A DNA stretch of 64,000 nt from Vibrio splendidus (GCF_002873455.1 NZ_MCUN01000007.1:388292-452291), one strand, 5' to 3'; counted from the stretch's first letter, positions 36,127-45,666 are shown. The notes: generated by a model from the sequence alone, not told the origin. Program-made: numbers and translations.

Positions 36127-36450
36127 ATGCGTATTATTGTTGTTTTGGCTGTTGCTGCGCTAGCAACAGCGTGCAGTAGCCAAGTGGCCAGCACGGAAGA
36201 ACATATCCAGAAGTACATAGGTTCAGACATAGCCGAAGTACAAGAGCGCTACCTAACCGAGCGATCACGGCCTATCAGCTTTTGGGAATCACGAACGTTT
36301 GCATGGAAAGAGACTCAAAAAACATTAAAGGATGGTAGTACTCTGCACGCTTTTAAAAACCCTTCTCGTGATTGCACTATTAACTGGATCGCTGATAGCA
36401 ATGGAATAATTAAAAGTGCAACGTCTAGTGGGGTGATGTGCGATCCGTAA
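36127..36450 (+). CDS. Small lipoprotein, function unknown
   Basis: 107 residues; lipobox LATAC with lipidation Cys at ~16, and AAGGGA before the ATG. The mature part contains YIGSDIAEVQERYL and a central FWESRTFAWKETQKTLKDG (in part), with two further cysteines near the end (RDCTINW, GVMCDP) that may form a disulfide. Its fold resembles small SmpA/BamE-like lipoproteins only loosely (GSDIAEVQ…), so I do not assign it. A bidirectional terminator follows. Confidence 0.75.
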   Translation: MRIIVVLAVAALATACSSQVASTEEHIQKYIGSDIAEVQERYLTERSRPISFWESRTFAWKETQKTLKDGSTLHAFKNPSRDCTINWIADSNGIIKSATSSGVMCDP

Positions 36451-36524
36451 TCGATCAATCCGACGAGTAAAACTAGACCAACTCAAGCCGACTGAATTAT
36501 GAGACAAGTTACGAGACAAAATTA

Positions 36525-36563
36525 AAAAAGGGTGTCATTTGAACGATCAAATGACACCCTTTT
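36525..36563. terminator. Bidirectional terminator between lipoprotein gene and TonB2 operon
   Basis: Perfect 17-bp arm: AAAAGGGTGTCATTTGA, loop ACGA, then the full complement ending CCCTTTT. It serves both convergent transcripts. Confidence 0.95.
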
Positions 36564-36598
36564 CCTGCTTTGTTTCTTCTGTTTCTGACTATCAGCCG

Positions 36599-37777
36599 TT
36601 AGACGTTTCCGTTATCGCTGACTGTTCGTAGCTGAGTCAGATATTTAATCCAACCTTTTGCTTCAGAAGAAGGTTCAATGTTGTTCGCACGTTTCGCTTG
36701 AGCAAGAGCATTATCAAGATTCTTTAACTTGTACCAAGAACGTACTTTCGCTAAAGCAACATCGGCTTGTTTGTTTTTGTCTTTCACTTTATCTAAAACA
36801 ACCAGCGCTCGATCGTAGTAACCTTGCTGAACCAATAGTTGAGCCACGTTCCAATGATATTGAGTGTCTTTTTTAGACGCTAACGTCCACACTTCAATGG
36901 CACTGTCCCACTCTTTCGCTAGCTGCCAGTAAGTTGCTTGCTCAGCAAGAAGTTGAACATCGCTGTTCGCATCATCTAACTTTGCGATTTCTTGAGCAGC
37001 ACGCTCTGGAATGCCTCGTTTCGCATACAATTGAGCAAGCAGCCTACGGTCTGAATTTTTCAGCTCAACACCTTGTAGATCAGCCAGCGCTAACGTGTTC
37101 AATGCATCGCGGTTACGTTCTAGTCTTAACTGAATACCCACAAGTTGACGCCACCAGTTGTCTTTTTCTGGTTGCAGTTCGATAAGGCTTTCCAGTGTTG
37201 GAATAGATTGCTTCCACTGCTTTAACTGTAGTTGTGCACCCAGTTTTAGCGATAGAGGAGACAACTCTGGTTTTGAATTGAACTTGTCATGATTACCAAT
37301 GGCGACTAGTACTTTCGACCAGTTTTCAATTTGGTATTCAGCTTGTGCAATTCGCATCCAAAGCGTGTCTTTCTTTTCTTTTTCTGGCGCAGATTTTACT
37401 AACTCATAATAGTGCGGAAGCGCATTTTTAAATTGCTGATCGTTTAGTAATAAATCAGCAAGCATGCGTTTCGTTATCCATGCCTGTTCATCAACCAGTA
37501 AATCAGTGTCTACGGCATAAGTAAGCTGCTTAATTGCCTTATCGGTTTTGCCATCTTGCCAGTAAAACACGCCAAGCATGCGCGCTACGTACGCTTTATC
37601 GTAGCCTTTCGAAAGCTCCAAGCCTGCAAGCACATCAATCGCCTGTTTAACCTGTTCATCTTGAGCAAGCTTGTGCGCCTTTTGAACACGAATAGCAGTA
37701 TATTGAGTTAGCTCTTTTGCTTGTGTTGTAAGGGGCATTAACAACAAGCCCACTAATATCCATATCTGTTTCATCAT
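36599..37777 (-). CDS. TPR-repeat protein of the TonB2 operon
   Basis: 392 residues. Signal peptide (MMKQIWILVGLLLMPLTTQA) is followed by tandem helical repeats of tetratricopeptide type through the whole protein (for example DKAIKQLTYAVDTDLLVDEQ in part and YYDRALVVLDKVKDKN). It corresponds to the TPR gene that closes TonB2 operons in V. cholerae and relatives. It likely scaffolds periplasmic parts of the complex. Its start overlaps the tonB2 stop by four bases. Confidence 0.87.
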   Translation of the reverse strand: MMKQIWILVGLLLMPLTTQAKELTQYTAIRVQKAHKLAQDEQVKQAIDVLAGLELSKGYDKAYVARMLGVFYWQDGKTDKAIKQLTYAVDTDLLVDEQAWITKRMLADLLLNDQQFKNALPHYYELVKSAPEKEKKDTLWMRIAQAEYQIENWSKVLVAIGNHDKFNSKPELSPLSLKLGAQLQLKQWKQSIPTLESLIELQPEKDNWWRQLVGIQLRLERNRDALNTLALADLQGVELKNSDRRLLAQLYAKRGIPERAAQEIAKLDDANSDVQLLAEQATYWQLAKEWDSAIEVWTLASKKDTQYHWNVAQLLVQQGYYDRALVVLDKVKDKNKQADVALAKVRSWYKLKNLDNALAQAKRANNIEPSSEAKGWIKYLTQLRTVSDNGNV

Positions 37778-38394
37778 TTTGCCAACTTGAATTCAAAGGT
37801 AAATGTTTGTCCAAATTGAGGGGTCGCTTTGCCATCAACAACCTTAGGCTGATACTTGTATTTTTTCATAGCACGTATCGCTTCACGCTCGAACATACGA
37901 CGTGGATTTGCGTCAGTAACTTGAATATCCATCGGTCGGCCTGTTTCATCGATAGTAAAACTCAAAGTAACAAAGCCTTCAGCACCGCGCTTAAGCGCTT
38001 TAGCTGGGTAACGAGGTTCGACTCGATACAGAGGCATTGCCTGTTGGTTTGACCCAAAATCAGAAAAGGTCGGCGCGTTAATCGCTAGGCCATCAATAGA
38101 TGTATTCAAATCCAATGAAGGCAATGAAGACATCGAGTTCAGGGGCGTGACTTCAGCTTGTGACTGAGACGCTTGTGCTTCTGGTGGCGGCTCTGGCATT
38201 TCAGGTTGTTCAGGAACGGCACGCTGCCTTCTCTGGGTTTCTTGTTCAGCTTCAACCATCACCATGTTGAAACTTAAAGTCTCACCACTTTCTGGAGAAC
38301 GTTGATGGCCATTATCAACCATCCAAGCCATGAAAGAAAACAGCGCTAGACCCAATGCCCCCGCTAGCGGTAAAGCAAGAAATAGGCGAATCAT
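37774..38394 (-). CDS. tonB2: Energy-transducing protein TonB2
   Basis: 206 residues. One N-terminal membrane anchor (LFLALPLAGALGLALFSFMA), a short proline-rich span (PEQPEMPEPPPEAQ, ~65-80) and the C-terminal TonB domain (~115-206: PLYRVEPRYPAKALKRGAEG, FTIDETGRPMDIQV, AIRAMKKYKYQP). The short length and proline span are typical of Vibrio TonB2 versus TonB1. It carries proton-motive energy from ExbB2/ExbD2 to outer-membrane receptors such as the siderophore receptor encoded just upstream. Confidence 0.95.
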   Translation of the reverse strand: MIRLFLALPLAGALGLALFSFMAWMVDNGHQRSPESGETLSFNMVMVEAEQETQRRQRAVPEQPEMPEPPPEAQASQSQAEVTPLNSMSSLPSLDLNTSIDGLAINAPTFSDFGSNQQAMPLYRVEPRYPAKALKRGAEGFVTLSFTIDETGRPMDIQVTDANPRRMFEREAIRAMKKYKYQPKVVDGKATPQFGQTFTFEFKLAK

Positions 38395-38413
38395 TTATAA
38401 AGATCCTCCAAGA

Positions 38414-38818
38414 TCATCGCTTTTCAGCAGCAAGCGCAATGTTTTTAACACCTGCACCTTTAGCGGCGTCCATCACTTTAACAACGGTTCCGTTGTAAGC
38501 GTGTTCATCCGCTTGAATGACCAAAGAAGCATCAGGTTGTTCTAGCAATAAATGTTCTAACGTCGCTTGAACACGTTCAACATCTACAACACGCTTATCA
38601 ATGAAAATGTCATTCGCAGACGTAATCGCCACAAAGATGCCCGCATCCTTTTGGCTAACAACGTTAGAAGCTTGTGGGCGATTGACTTCAACCCCTGATT
38701 CACGAACAAATGAACTGGTCACAATAAAGAAAATAAGCATGATAAAGACAATATCAAGCATCGAAGTAAGGTCTATTTGAGCCTCTTCGTTTTTAGAATG
38801 ACGTCGACCGAGTCTCAT
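38414..38818 (-). CDS. exbD2: Biopolymer transport protein ExbD2
   Basis: 134 residues with a single membrane helix. The conserved membrane aspartate lies in IDLTSMLDIVFIMLIFFIVT (~residues 15-34), followed by SFVRESGVEVNRP and a periplasmic domain. It forms the proton channel with ExbB2. Start overlaps exbB2 by four bases; tonB2 follows after 19 bp. Confidence 0.95.
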   Translation of the reverse strand: MRLGRRHSKNEEAQIDLTSMLDIVFIMLIFFIVTSSFVRESGVEVNRPQASNVVSQKDAGIFVAITSANDIFIDKRVVDVERVQATLEHLLLEQPDASLVIQADEHAYNGTVVKVMDAAKGAGVKNIALAAEKR

Positions 38819-39375
38819 CGTTGACTCCTTAAAGATTTTTCTAATTTCAATTCTAAGCGGTTACACACTTTCGCTAAGCGAGCGTGAACAAACATGCCCG
38901 CTAGTGCAGCAACCATACCCGCCATGGTTGGTAGCGTTGCCAACGAGATACCTGAAGCCATCAACTTAGGATCGCTGCTTCCTTGAGTCGCCATGACATC
39001 AAAAACAGAGATCATACCGGTTACGGTGCCTAACAAGCCCAACATCGGACAAATAGCGACTAACAGCTTAATAAAATTCAAGTTTTGGTTAAGTAAGATA
39101 CTCGCTTGGCCTAACCAACCTTCACGAATGGCTTTAGCATGCCAAGAAGAGTGATCTTCTCTTTCATGCCACTTTGTAATCCAAGCTTGGCGTTGCTTTG
39201 GAAAATAGAACGCAAGATAAAGCACGCGTTCTACCACAAGCACCCAATACACTAGGACAACAGCCGCTAGCCACCACAGAACGAAACCGCCCTGCTCCAT
39301 AAAGCTTGATAAAGACAGCAGCCAGTCACTCGTTAACCAACTCGCTGGTAATAGAGAACCCGACAAAATATCCAT
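38815..39375 (-). CDS. exbB2: Biopolymer transport protein ExbB2
   Basis: 186 residues, three membrane segments. The MotA/TolQ/ExbB domain contains LLVAICPMLGLLGTVTGMISVFDVM (~105-130, in part) and LATLPTMAGMVAALAGMFVHARL (in part). Shorter than E. coli ExbB, as is normal for the Vibrio TonB2 system. Joined to ttpC upstream by a one-base overlap. Confidence 0.95.
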   Translation of the reverse strand: MDILSGSLLPASWLTSDWLLSLSSFMEQGGFVLWWLAAVVLVYWVLVVERVLYLAFYFPKQRQAWITKWHEREDHSSWHAKAIREGWLGQASILLNQNLNFIKLLVAICPMLGLLGTVTGMISVFDVMATQGSSDPKLMASGISLATLPTMAGMVAALAGMFVHARLAKVCNRLELKLEKSLRSQR

Positions 39376-40751
39376 TACGCGGCAGTCCCAACTGGTGAAA
39401 CAACAGCTTTTGATTCAACTGTTTTTTCTGCCTGCTCAGCAACAAGGCCAATACCCTGCTTTTCAAGAATATTGCGAATATTCTCTGACTGAGTGCTAAG
39501 AATATTATGTGCCAATAGCAGCGGCATTGCAGCAACTAGGCCAAGTACCGTTGTTACAAGCGCCATCGAAATACCACCCGCCATGACTTTAGGGTCGCCA
39601 TTACCAAACTGTGTGATCACTTGGAATGTTTCGATCATGCCGGTTACGGTGCCCAATAAACCAAGCATTGGTGCGAGTGCTGCTAGAAGTTTTAGCATCG
39701 ATAAACCTTTCTCTAAATGAGTCTGTTCATCAACAACGGCTTCTAAAAGACGCAGCTCCAGTGCTTCAACCGTTTGGTTTTGCTCTTTGTTGTAAACTGC
39801 AAGAACACGACCAAGCGGGTTATTACCCGCTTGTTCAGGGTTCTTAAGTTGTGCGCGAATCTTCTGACGAGCTATAGCAAGAGAAATACCACGAACCAAT
39901 GCGATGATTAGGCCAATAGCCAGCAGGCCAAGAATCACTTTACCAACGACACCACCCGCTTGAAGGCGATCAGCTAGGCTTGGGGTTAGCGCTAGTTGTT
40001 CAAGCATGAATCCACGAGAGGGATCGACAACAATATTAGACACTTCGCCATTCGCAAGTGAAGAAAGCGATGCCAGTGTTGGACCATTTGATGGCTGTTT
40101 CAGATACGCAATTGCATCTTCACGCTGAGTATTCCAGCTAACATAGCCTTCCTCTGTCACTAGACCAATTGAACCTAGACGGTAAGCGTCAACGGTTTGT
40201 GTATTGCCTTCACCGTTAATAAACGCAATTTGAGATTTGCTAAGCTCTGAGCTCGCTTGAATCTGTTCAATCATACTCATCCACAAGCCAGAAAGCTGTG
40301 GCATTGATGGTAGTGATTTAGCATCGATAATTTGATCGACAGTTACAGTGTGTTCAGCGCGATCAACACTGTTCACGGTTGAGCTAAGTTCTGCACCGAG
40401 TTCTTTTGCGTTTTGGCGAACGACACCGAACAGTTCGCCTAAACTACCGGTTTCTAAACGCAGCTTCTCTTCTAAACGAGCAAGTTTGTTTTCGTTATCA
40501 CTGAAGGTTTGAGTTAAAACATCTGTAGCGCCTTGGATTGAAGTACGCTTCGCTTCAAGTTGTGCCTTGATCGCTTTCAGTTCTTGCTCTGTCTTTTTGA
40601 AATCAGCTTCACGCACTACGTTGTGAGAAGCTTGAGTTCGACTCTCTGATTTTGCTTTATTAACTAGCTGAGCCGTCGTATCAGAAGCTGAGAAAGCAGA
40701 AAATGAAATTGAAGTAATACAAAGCAATGCTGCTAATGGCTTTAAGTTCAT
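39375..40751 (-). CDS. ttpC: TonB2-system protein TtpC
   Basis: 458 residues. Signal peptide, then a periplasmic coiled coil (~45-110, FKKTEQELKAIKAQLEAKR in part), a periplasmic globular part, a membrane segment (VGKVILGLLAIGLIIALV, ~270) and a C-terminal ExbB-like channel domain (LAALAPMLGLLGTVTGMIETF, in part). TtpC is an essential fourth component of TonB2 complexes in Vibrio, absent from enteric TonB systems. One-base overlaps tie it to both neighbours. This gene is strong evidence for a Vibrio host. Confidence 0.95.
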   Translation of the reverse strand: MNLKPLAALLCITSISFSAFSASDTTAQLVNKAKSESRTQASHNVVREADFKKTEQELKAIKAQLEAKRTSIQGATDVLTQTFSDNENKLARLEEKLRLETGSLGELFGVVRQNAKELGAELSSTVNSVDRAEHTVTVDQIIDAKSLPSMPQLSGLWMSMIEQIQASSELSKSQIAFINGEGNTQTVDAYRLGSIGLVTEEGYVSWNTQREDAIAYLKQPSNGPTLASLSSLANGEVSNIVVDPSRGFMLEQLALTPSLADRLQAGGVVGKVILGLLAIGLIIALVRGISLAIARQKIRAQLKNPEQAGNNPLGRVLAVYNKEQNQTVEALELRLLEAVVDEQTHLEKGLSMLKLLAALAPMLGLLGTVTGMIETFQVITQFGNGDPKVMAGGISMALVTTVLGLVAAMPLLLAHNILSTQSENIRNILEKQGIGLVAEQAEKTVESKAVVSPVGTAA

Positions 40752-41530
40752 TACTTAACCTCCGCAACAGTTAAAGAAACAGGTAAAGTAATCAAGCTTG
40801 GAGCCGCTTGTTGACCAGCAATATCGTAGGCTTTATCTAGCTCAGACTTCATCGAAGAATCTAGCGCTTGCCATTGATCTTCTGTTTGATCCCAAGACCA
40901 GTATTGGCTGCCATTTAGATTGCGAGCGACTAAAGAGATGCGACCTAGATGCAGTACATCAGCCTCAATCGTTTTTTCACTGGTCAATGCTACACGACCT
41001 TGATAAACACCCAGTTTGATACCGTAGTCCATCTCGATTTGGTAAGCTTCTAGGATACGGCGATACTTTTCTGCATCACTCACATCAGCGCGAGTCATCA
41101 TTGCTTGTAGCTTTTCAACTCTTTCTAAACGTTGCTCTTTCTTAATTGGCACGTCTTGCTCAACTAACTGCTGAAGGCCATCAATCATCTGATACATCAG
41201 GGGTACTACACCTTGACGTGTATATTTGATTTCATCGATCTGCCCTTCGATGCTTTGAGCTTCTTTATTTTGGCTCTCAACCAAAGCGGCAAGGTGATCG
41301 TGATAAATTTCTAAGTTCTTAACTTCTTCTTGCAGACGCTCAATCTCAGCTTGCAGCATTAAAGTCGCTTGTGAGCTTTTATCAATAACCTTTTGGCTCG
41401 AAGCCGACGCGTTATTGGTTTTGTTTTGAATTGATTGAGCTTGATCCAAGCTGTTTGCCATCGAAGACGTTGCAACCAAACTGATCGCAAGTGCTAGGCT
41501 AGTTTTTAAAAGATTCATAATTGTAGTCAT
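40751..41530 (-). CDS. DUF3450 periplasmic coiled-coil protein, first gene of the TonB2 operon
   Basis: 259 residues; signal peptide LALAISLVATSSMA, then a long coiled coil (~20-110) as in DUF3450 proteins, then a compact C-terminal region (YGIKLGVYQGRVAL, NGSQYWSWDQTEDQW). DUF3450 genes usually head ttpC-exbB-exbD-tonB operons. Start could also be the internal ATG at 41518. A Fur-like palindrome lies 33-53 bp upstream. Confidence 0.88.
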   Translation of the reverse strand: MTTIMNLLKTSLALAISLVATSSMANSLDQAQSIQNKTNNASASSQKVIDKSSQATLMLQAEIERLQEEVKNLEIYHDHLAALVESQNKEAQSIEGQIDEIKYTRQGVVPLMYQMIDGLQQLVEQDVPIKKEQRLERVEKLQAMMTRADVSDAEKYRRILEAYQIEMDYGIKLGVYQGRVALTSEKTIEADVLHLGRISLVARNLNGSQYWSWDQTEDQWQALDSSMKSELDKAYDIAGQQAAPSLITLPVSLTVAEVK

Positions 41531-41562
41531 TTACTATAAGAAGAAGGCCAAATGAATTTTAT

Positions 41563-41583
41563 TGATAAGCAGTCTCATTATCA
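41563..41583 (-). promoter_or_regulatory. Fur-like inverted repeat upstream of the TonB2 operon
   Basis: TGATAA-N9-TTATCA, 33-53 bp upstream of the DUF3450 gene. One half extends to TGATAATGA on the minus strand. Spacing is wider than the 7-1-7 core, so it is a weaker Fur candidate than the other two in this block. Confidence 0.5.
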
Positions 41584-41635
41584 TTAAAAGTCACTCGCAT
41601 TACTAGGGATATTTTACGAAATAGCAGAATCACGA

Positions 41636-41661
41636 AAGGGGAAAGCCGAAACTTTCCCCTT
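41636..41661 (-). terminator. Terminator of the siderophore receptor gene
   Basis: Perfect 10-bp stem AAGGGGAAAG / CTTTCCCCTT with a 6-nt loop, 36 bp after the receptor stop; only a short T-run follows. Confidence 0.7.
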
Positions 41662-41696
41662 AGTATTTAGGCTAACAATAGTACCCTACTAACAAA

Positions 41697-43814
41697 TTAG
41701 TATTTTACCTGTAAAGTCGCCATGTAGTTACGACCTTCGCCAACAACGACGCTGCTTGTGCTGCCACCTTCAAGGTAGTCAGTATCAAACAAGTTCTCTA
41801 CGTTGAAACGTGCAACAAAATCTAGGTTTTCGTCATACTTCATTGTATGAGACACACCCATGTCTACACGAGTGTAAGCATCTTTTTTGAATGTGTTAGC
41901 ACTTTCTGTGTAACGCTCACCTACATGATAAATACCTAGGTTTACATCCGTACCGTTGTTGAATGCATAAGTAGACCAAATGCTAGCCGTAAACTCAGGA
42001 ACGTCTGCTGGAGTTTTACCTTCAAGTGCAGGGTCATTTTGGTATTCAGCATCCAAGAACATGGTTGATGCACTCAAAGAGAATGCTTCAGTCATGTAGC
42101 CAGTAGCCGACAGCTCAACACCAGTATGAACTTGCTCACCAACTTGGCTTGTGCGTGTCTCTTTGCCGTTGTTGCTTGCTGGATCTAGATCTTCAGTCAC
42201 TTGCATGTTCGATTGAGTGATCTGGAAAAGCGCTCCAGATACGAACAGACGTTCGTCAAACAGTTCCCATTTAGAACCTAGCTCATAAAGCGTACCCTTC
42301 TTAGCATCTTGAGACTGACCAAAATTCACGTCATCTTTATCTGTGATTTCGCCAACAGGTTCGAAACTTTCAGAGTAAACCGCGTAAATAGAACCATTAG
42401 ACGCTGGTGAATAAATCACACCAAACTTAGGAAGAATGTTGTTGTAGCTTTCTTCTTGATTAGAGCTACTCGTCGTTTTGTCGTAAGCGAAACGTACGCC
42501 ACCAAGTACTTGCCACTGTTCAGTCAGCGTTACTAGATCTTGAACGTAAAAACCGTAGTGTTGGCTTTCAGAGTGAGATAGCGCGTCATCGTTATGGTAG
42601 CTAATATCTGAAGGCATATCGAAGCCATTACCACAAGCCGTTACAGCTTCCGCTTCAGTTGCGCTTGAACATGCGTAATCTTGTGAGTAAAGCTGCTTAT
42701 AGTCATAATGCAGGCCATTAAAACCAACAAGCAGACGGTGATTTACACCTAAAGCATCGAAATCACCCGTAAAGTCTACGTAAGCCGTATCAAACGTCCA
42801 TTCATCGTGACGGTCTGATACCTTGTAGCCGTAGCCGCCGCTCTTATCGCTATATACTGTGTTGTTTGATTCAGTACGTTGACGCTCATAGAACTGACGG
42901 CTGATGCCTGTCTTCACAGACCAAGCGTCGTTCAAGTTAGCGGTTACAGATGCACCGTAGTTTGCAACGTCGTTGTCCGTTTGAGCAAAACGTTGATCAT
43001 TAACCGTGTTAGGGTCGATAACTTTACCGGTAGAAGTATCGATTTTAGAACCGTTGTCTAAATCGCCTTCTTCAATAGTGCGGTCGTAATGAACAGACAA
43101 CAAAATATCTTCGTTGATATCGTAATCAACAAATAGACCACCAACGAAACGGTCCGTCTCTACATCGGTGCCATCAAAACGTGAACGGTAAGAGTCTTGG
43201 TTTTCTTGTGAAACAATAAGACGAGCACGCAACGTTTGGCCATCGTTCAATGATCCACTTACATCAGCAGTCGTACGAGTGTAGCTATCAGAACCAATAT
43301 CTTGGCTTACGTTAACTTGAGTTTCGTATGTTGGTTTCTTAGAAACCATGTTCACAAGGCCGCCAGGAGCAGACTTACCGTAAAGTAGACCAGCAGGGCC
43401 TTTCAATACTTCAACTCGCTCCAAAAGCTCTACCGGCTGGCGGTAGTGAGACCAGTGTTGAACACCATCACGCAGGTAACCAGAGCTACTCTCCAAATCA
43501 AAACCACGAAGCGTGAAACGCTCACGGTTAGTTGACTTAGATCCCGCACCAACAGATGCGTCGTTTTTAAGAACTTCACCTAACGTACTTGCACGCTGTT
43601 CATCGATGATTTGCTCATCGATTACTGAAACTTGTCCCGGAGTCTCTAATTGAGTCGCCTCCATGCGCATTGCTGTTGTGTTCGTGTCGGCTTTGTAACC
43701 GTAGTCACGACCTTCAACGACCATGTGCTCGTCTGTTTTTACTGTTTCTGCCAATACTGCTGGTGAAGCTAATACTGCGCCGATCACTAAAGCTAATGGG
43801 CTCTTTGAAAACAT
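41697..43814 (-). CDS. TonB-dependent siderophore receptor
   Basis: 705 residues. Signal peptide ends SPAVLA. The TonB box region near the mature start reads DEHMVVEG. The plug domain follows (~50-165: SVIDEQIIDEQRASTLGEVL, RGFDLESSSGYLRDGV, VEVLKGPAGLLYGKSAPGGL with the LYG.(S/A)PGG signature), then a 22-strand barrel, ending VEGRNY-like GEGRNYMATLQVKY. The FhuA/ferrichrome-desferrioxamine class of hydroxamate receptors is the nearest type in my judgement; the ligand is not proven. A Fur box lies upstream and TonB2 downstream. Confidence 0.92.
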   Translation of the reverse strand: MFSKSPLALVIGAVLASPAVLAETVKTDEHMVVEGRDYGYKADTNTTAMRMEATQLETPGQVSVIDEQIIDEQRASTLGEVLKNDASVGAGSKSTNRERFTLRGFDLESSSGYLRDGVQHWSHYRQPVELLERVEVLKGPAGLLYGKSAPGGLVNMVSKKPTYETQVNVSQDIGSDSYTRTTADVSGSLNDGQTLRARLIVSQENQDSYRSRFDGTDVETDRFVGGLFVDYDINEDILLSVHYDRTIEEGDLDNGSKIDTSTGKVIDPNTVNDQRFAQTDNDVANYGASVTANLNDAWSVKTGISRQFYERQRTESNNTVYSDKSGGYGYKVSDRHDEWTFDTAYVDFTGDFDALGVNHRLLVGFNGLHYDYKQLYSQDYACSSATEAEAVTACGNGFDMPSDISYHNDDALSHSESQHYGFYVQDLVTLTEQWQVLGGVRFAYDKTTSSSNQEESYNNILPKFGVIYSPASNGSIYAVYSESFEPVGEITDKDDVNFGQSQDAKKGTLYELGSKWELFDERLFVSGALFQITQSNMQVTEDLDPASNNGKETRTSQVGEQVHTGVELSATGYMTEAFSLSASTMFLDAEYQNDPALEGKTPADVPEFTASIWSTYAFNNGTDVNLGIYHVGERYTESANTFKKDAYTRVDMGVSHTMKYDENLDFVARFNVENLFDTDYLEGGSTSSVVVGEGRNYMATLQVKY

Positions 43815-43922
43815 GTCCTTTACTCCGCTTTTATTCTTTTATACGAGCACTTTGTTATTTATTCGATGTGCTCGGTTGAACCGTTTCCGGTACCACTGAA
43901 TTATTTCGGGAGTGAATATAAG

Positions 43923-43937
43923 TGATAACTATTACCA
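43923..43937 (-). promoter_or_regulatory. Fur box of the siderophore receptor
   Basis: TGATAACTATTACCA matches the 7-1-7 Fur consensus at 12 of 14 positions. On the minus strand the extended form AATGCAAATGGTAATAGT continues the NAT-triplet pattern. 110 bp upstream of the ATG. Confidence 0.8.
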
Positions 43938-44238
43938 TTTGCATTAAATTTACATTCTTTGCATTCGTAAAGCTTTGTAAAGCCCTCTGAAAGAACGCTT
44001 TCTCTAGCTCAAAAAAATCAATTCAATGCGTTAACTTAACGTGCAGACCTATAAACATGAATTCAACATTTCACTATCAAGTCATTAGCCTGATCAATCT
44101 AGGTTGCCAAGAACGATAAAAATACTGTCTTATCTTATTTACTACCTTTGAAACGATTAATTAATGTATAAAACTCTCGATAGATGTAAATAACAGGTGA
44201 ATAATTTTGTTTGTAAATGTTTAATCGGCGGAATTACC

Positions 44239-44254
44239 AGTGACTTTGATCACA
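44239..44254 (+). promoter_or_regulatory. CRP-like site upstream of the DAACS symporter
   Basis: AGTGA-CTTTGA-TCACA differs from the TGTGA-N6-TCACA core at one position. It is 108 bp upstream of the symporter ATG, a usual distance for catabolite control of an amino/dicarboxylate transporter. Confidence 0.6.
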
Positions 44255-44361
44255 TCTATAATTTCGAACTCATTTTTGCTTTTCGATTTAATCTATCGAC
44301 TGCTAATCTCCTGCTCACTTTGAAAAGGTATCAAAGTTATAAATAATAAGGAGTGTTCTAA

Positions 44362-45666
44362 ATGAATACCAAAAAACCTATGTCTCTGACTGGTCGAGTA
44401 ATCCTCGGTATGGTCGTAGGTATCTTCACGGGATTTGCCATTCAATCCCTTTTTGCAGACAGTGGATTTGTTAACAACTATGTCGTTAACGGACTCTTTG
44501 AAGTAGGCGGACAAATCTTTGTCGCCAGTTTAAAAATGCTTGTTGTGCCATTAGTCTTCGTTTCACTAGTGTGCGGTACAAGCTCTCTTAAAGACTTATC
44601 AACTCTTGGCCGTATGGGGGGCAAAACACTTGCACTTTATATCGGTACTACTGCCGTTGCCATCACTCTAGCACTGACTATCGGTAACCTGTTCCAACCT
44701 GGAGCTGGTGCGGATCTTACTGCTGCGAGCTCTTTCAAATCAGCGGATGCCCCTTCTTTGGGCCAAGTGATCATCGACATGTTCCCAACCAACCCTATTC
44801 AGGCGATGGCTGAGGGCAAAACGCTGCAAGTTATCGTATTTGCTGTGTTGTTTGGTATTGCAATCAGTGCAGCAGGTAAACCTGGTGAGCGTATCGCTGC
44901 GGTTTTCTCTGACTTGAACGAAGTGATCATGAAGCTTGTTGCGCTATTGATGAACCTGGCTCCTTACGGCGTGTTCTTCTTGATGGCAAAACTGTTCTCT
45001 AACCTAGGCTTGGGTGCAATTTGGAACTTGGCAGAATACTTCTTAGTACTTGCAGGTACCCTACTCCTACACGGTTTGGTTACTTACAGTGCGATGCTAA
45101 AAGGTTTCACAGGTTTAAGCCCTATTACGTTCCTACGTAAAATGGAAGATGCCATCATGTTCGCATTTTCAACGGCTTCTTCAAATGCGACGATTCCAGT
45201 AACAATGGAAACGGCTAAAAACCGCATGGGCGTAGACAACAAAGTCGCATCTTTCACTGTACCATTGGGTGCAACAGTAAACATGGACGGCACTGCTATC
45301 ATGCAGGGTGTCGCGACGGCGTTTATCGCACAAGCTTACAACATCGACCTGACTATGGGTGACTACCTAATGGTTATCCTAACCGCAACACTAGCTTCTG
45401 TTGGTACTGCGGGTGTTCCAGGTGTCGGTCTTGTTATGTTAGCGATGGTGTTGAACCAAGTTGGTCTACCACTTGAAGGCATCGCTCTAATCATGGGTGT
45501 TGACCGTCTCCTTGACATGATCCGAACTGCTGTAAATATTACTGGTGATAGTGCTGTAACTATCATTGTGGCGAAGTCTGAAGGTTCTTTTGACGAAGCT
45601 CGCTTCAATGACCCAGCAGCCGGAGAGAAAGAAGAAGAAGTTAAGCTAGCACGCCAACAAGCATAA
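44362..45666 (+). CDS. Dicarboxylate/amino acid:cation symporter (DAACS family)
   Basis: 434 residues with the GltPh-like fold: eight membrane helices and two re-entrant loops. Signatures: the serine-rich hairpin 1 in MFAFSTASSNATIPVTMETA, the NMDGT motif in GATVNMDGTAIMQGVA (sodium/substrate site, ~310) and the hairpin 2/helix 8 region MGVDRLLDMIRTAVNITGDS (in part). The aspartate in helix 8 (DRLLDMIRTAVN) fits binding of acidic amino acids or dicarboxylates. Substrate not determined. AAGGAG precedes the ATG. Confidence 0.93.
   Translation: MNTKKPMSLTGRVILGMVVGIFTGFAIQSLFADSGFVNNYVVNGLFEVGGQIFVASLKMLVVPLVFVSLVCGTSSLKDLSTLGRMGGKTLALYIGTTAVAITLALTIGNLFQPGAGADLTAASSFKSADAPSLGQVIIDMFPTNPIQAMAEGKTLQVIVFAVLFGIAISAAGKPGERIAAVFSDLNEVIMKLVALLMNLAPYGVFFLMAKLFSNLGLGAIWNLAEYFLVLAGTLLLHGLVTYSAMLKGFTGLSPITFLRKMEDAIMFAFSTASSNATIPVTMETAKNRMGVDNKVASFTVPLGATVNMDGTAIMQGVATAFIAQAYNIDLTMGDYLMVILTATLASVGTAGVPGVGLVMLAMVLNQVGLPLEGIALIMGVDRLLDMIRTAVNITGDSAVTIIVAKSEGSFDEARFNDPAAGEKEEEVKLARQQA

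Larger units (their letters stand above)
43815..44361. other. 547-bp divergent intergenic region: receptor and symporter promoters
   Basis: No gene seen. Left part holds the Fur-type promoter module of the receptor (43924-43962). Right part holds a CRP-like site (44239-44254) for the symporter. The AT-rich middle (44030-44220) shows no clear structure. Confidence 0.6.
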
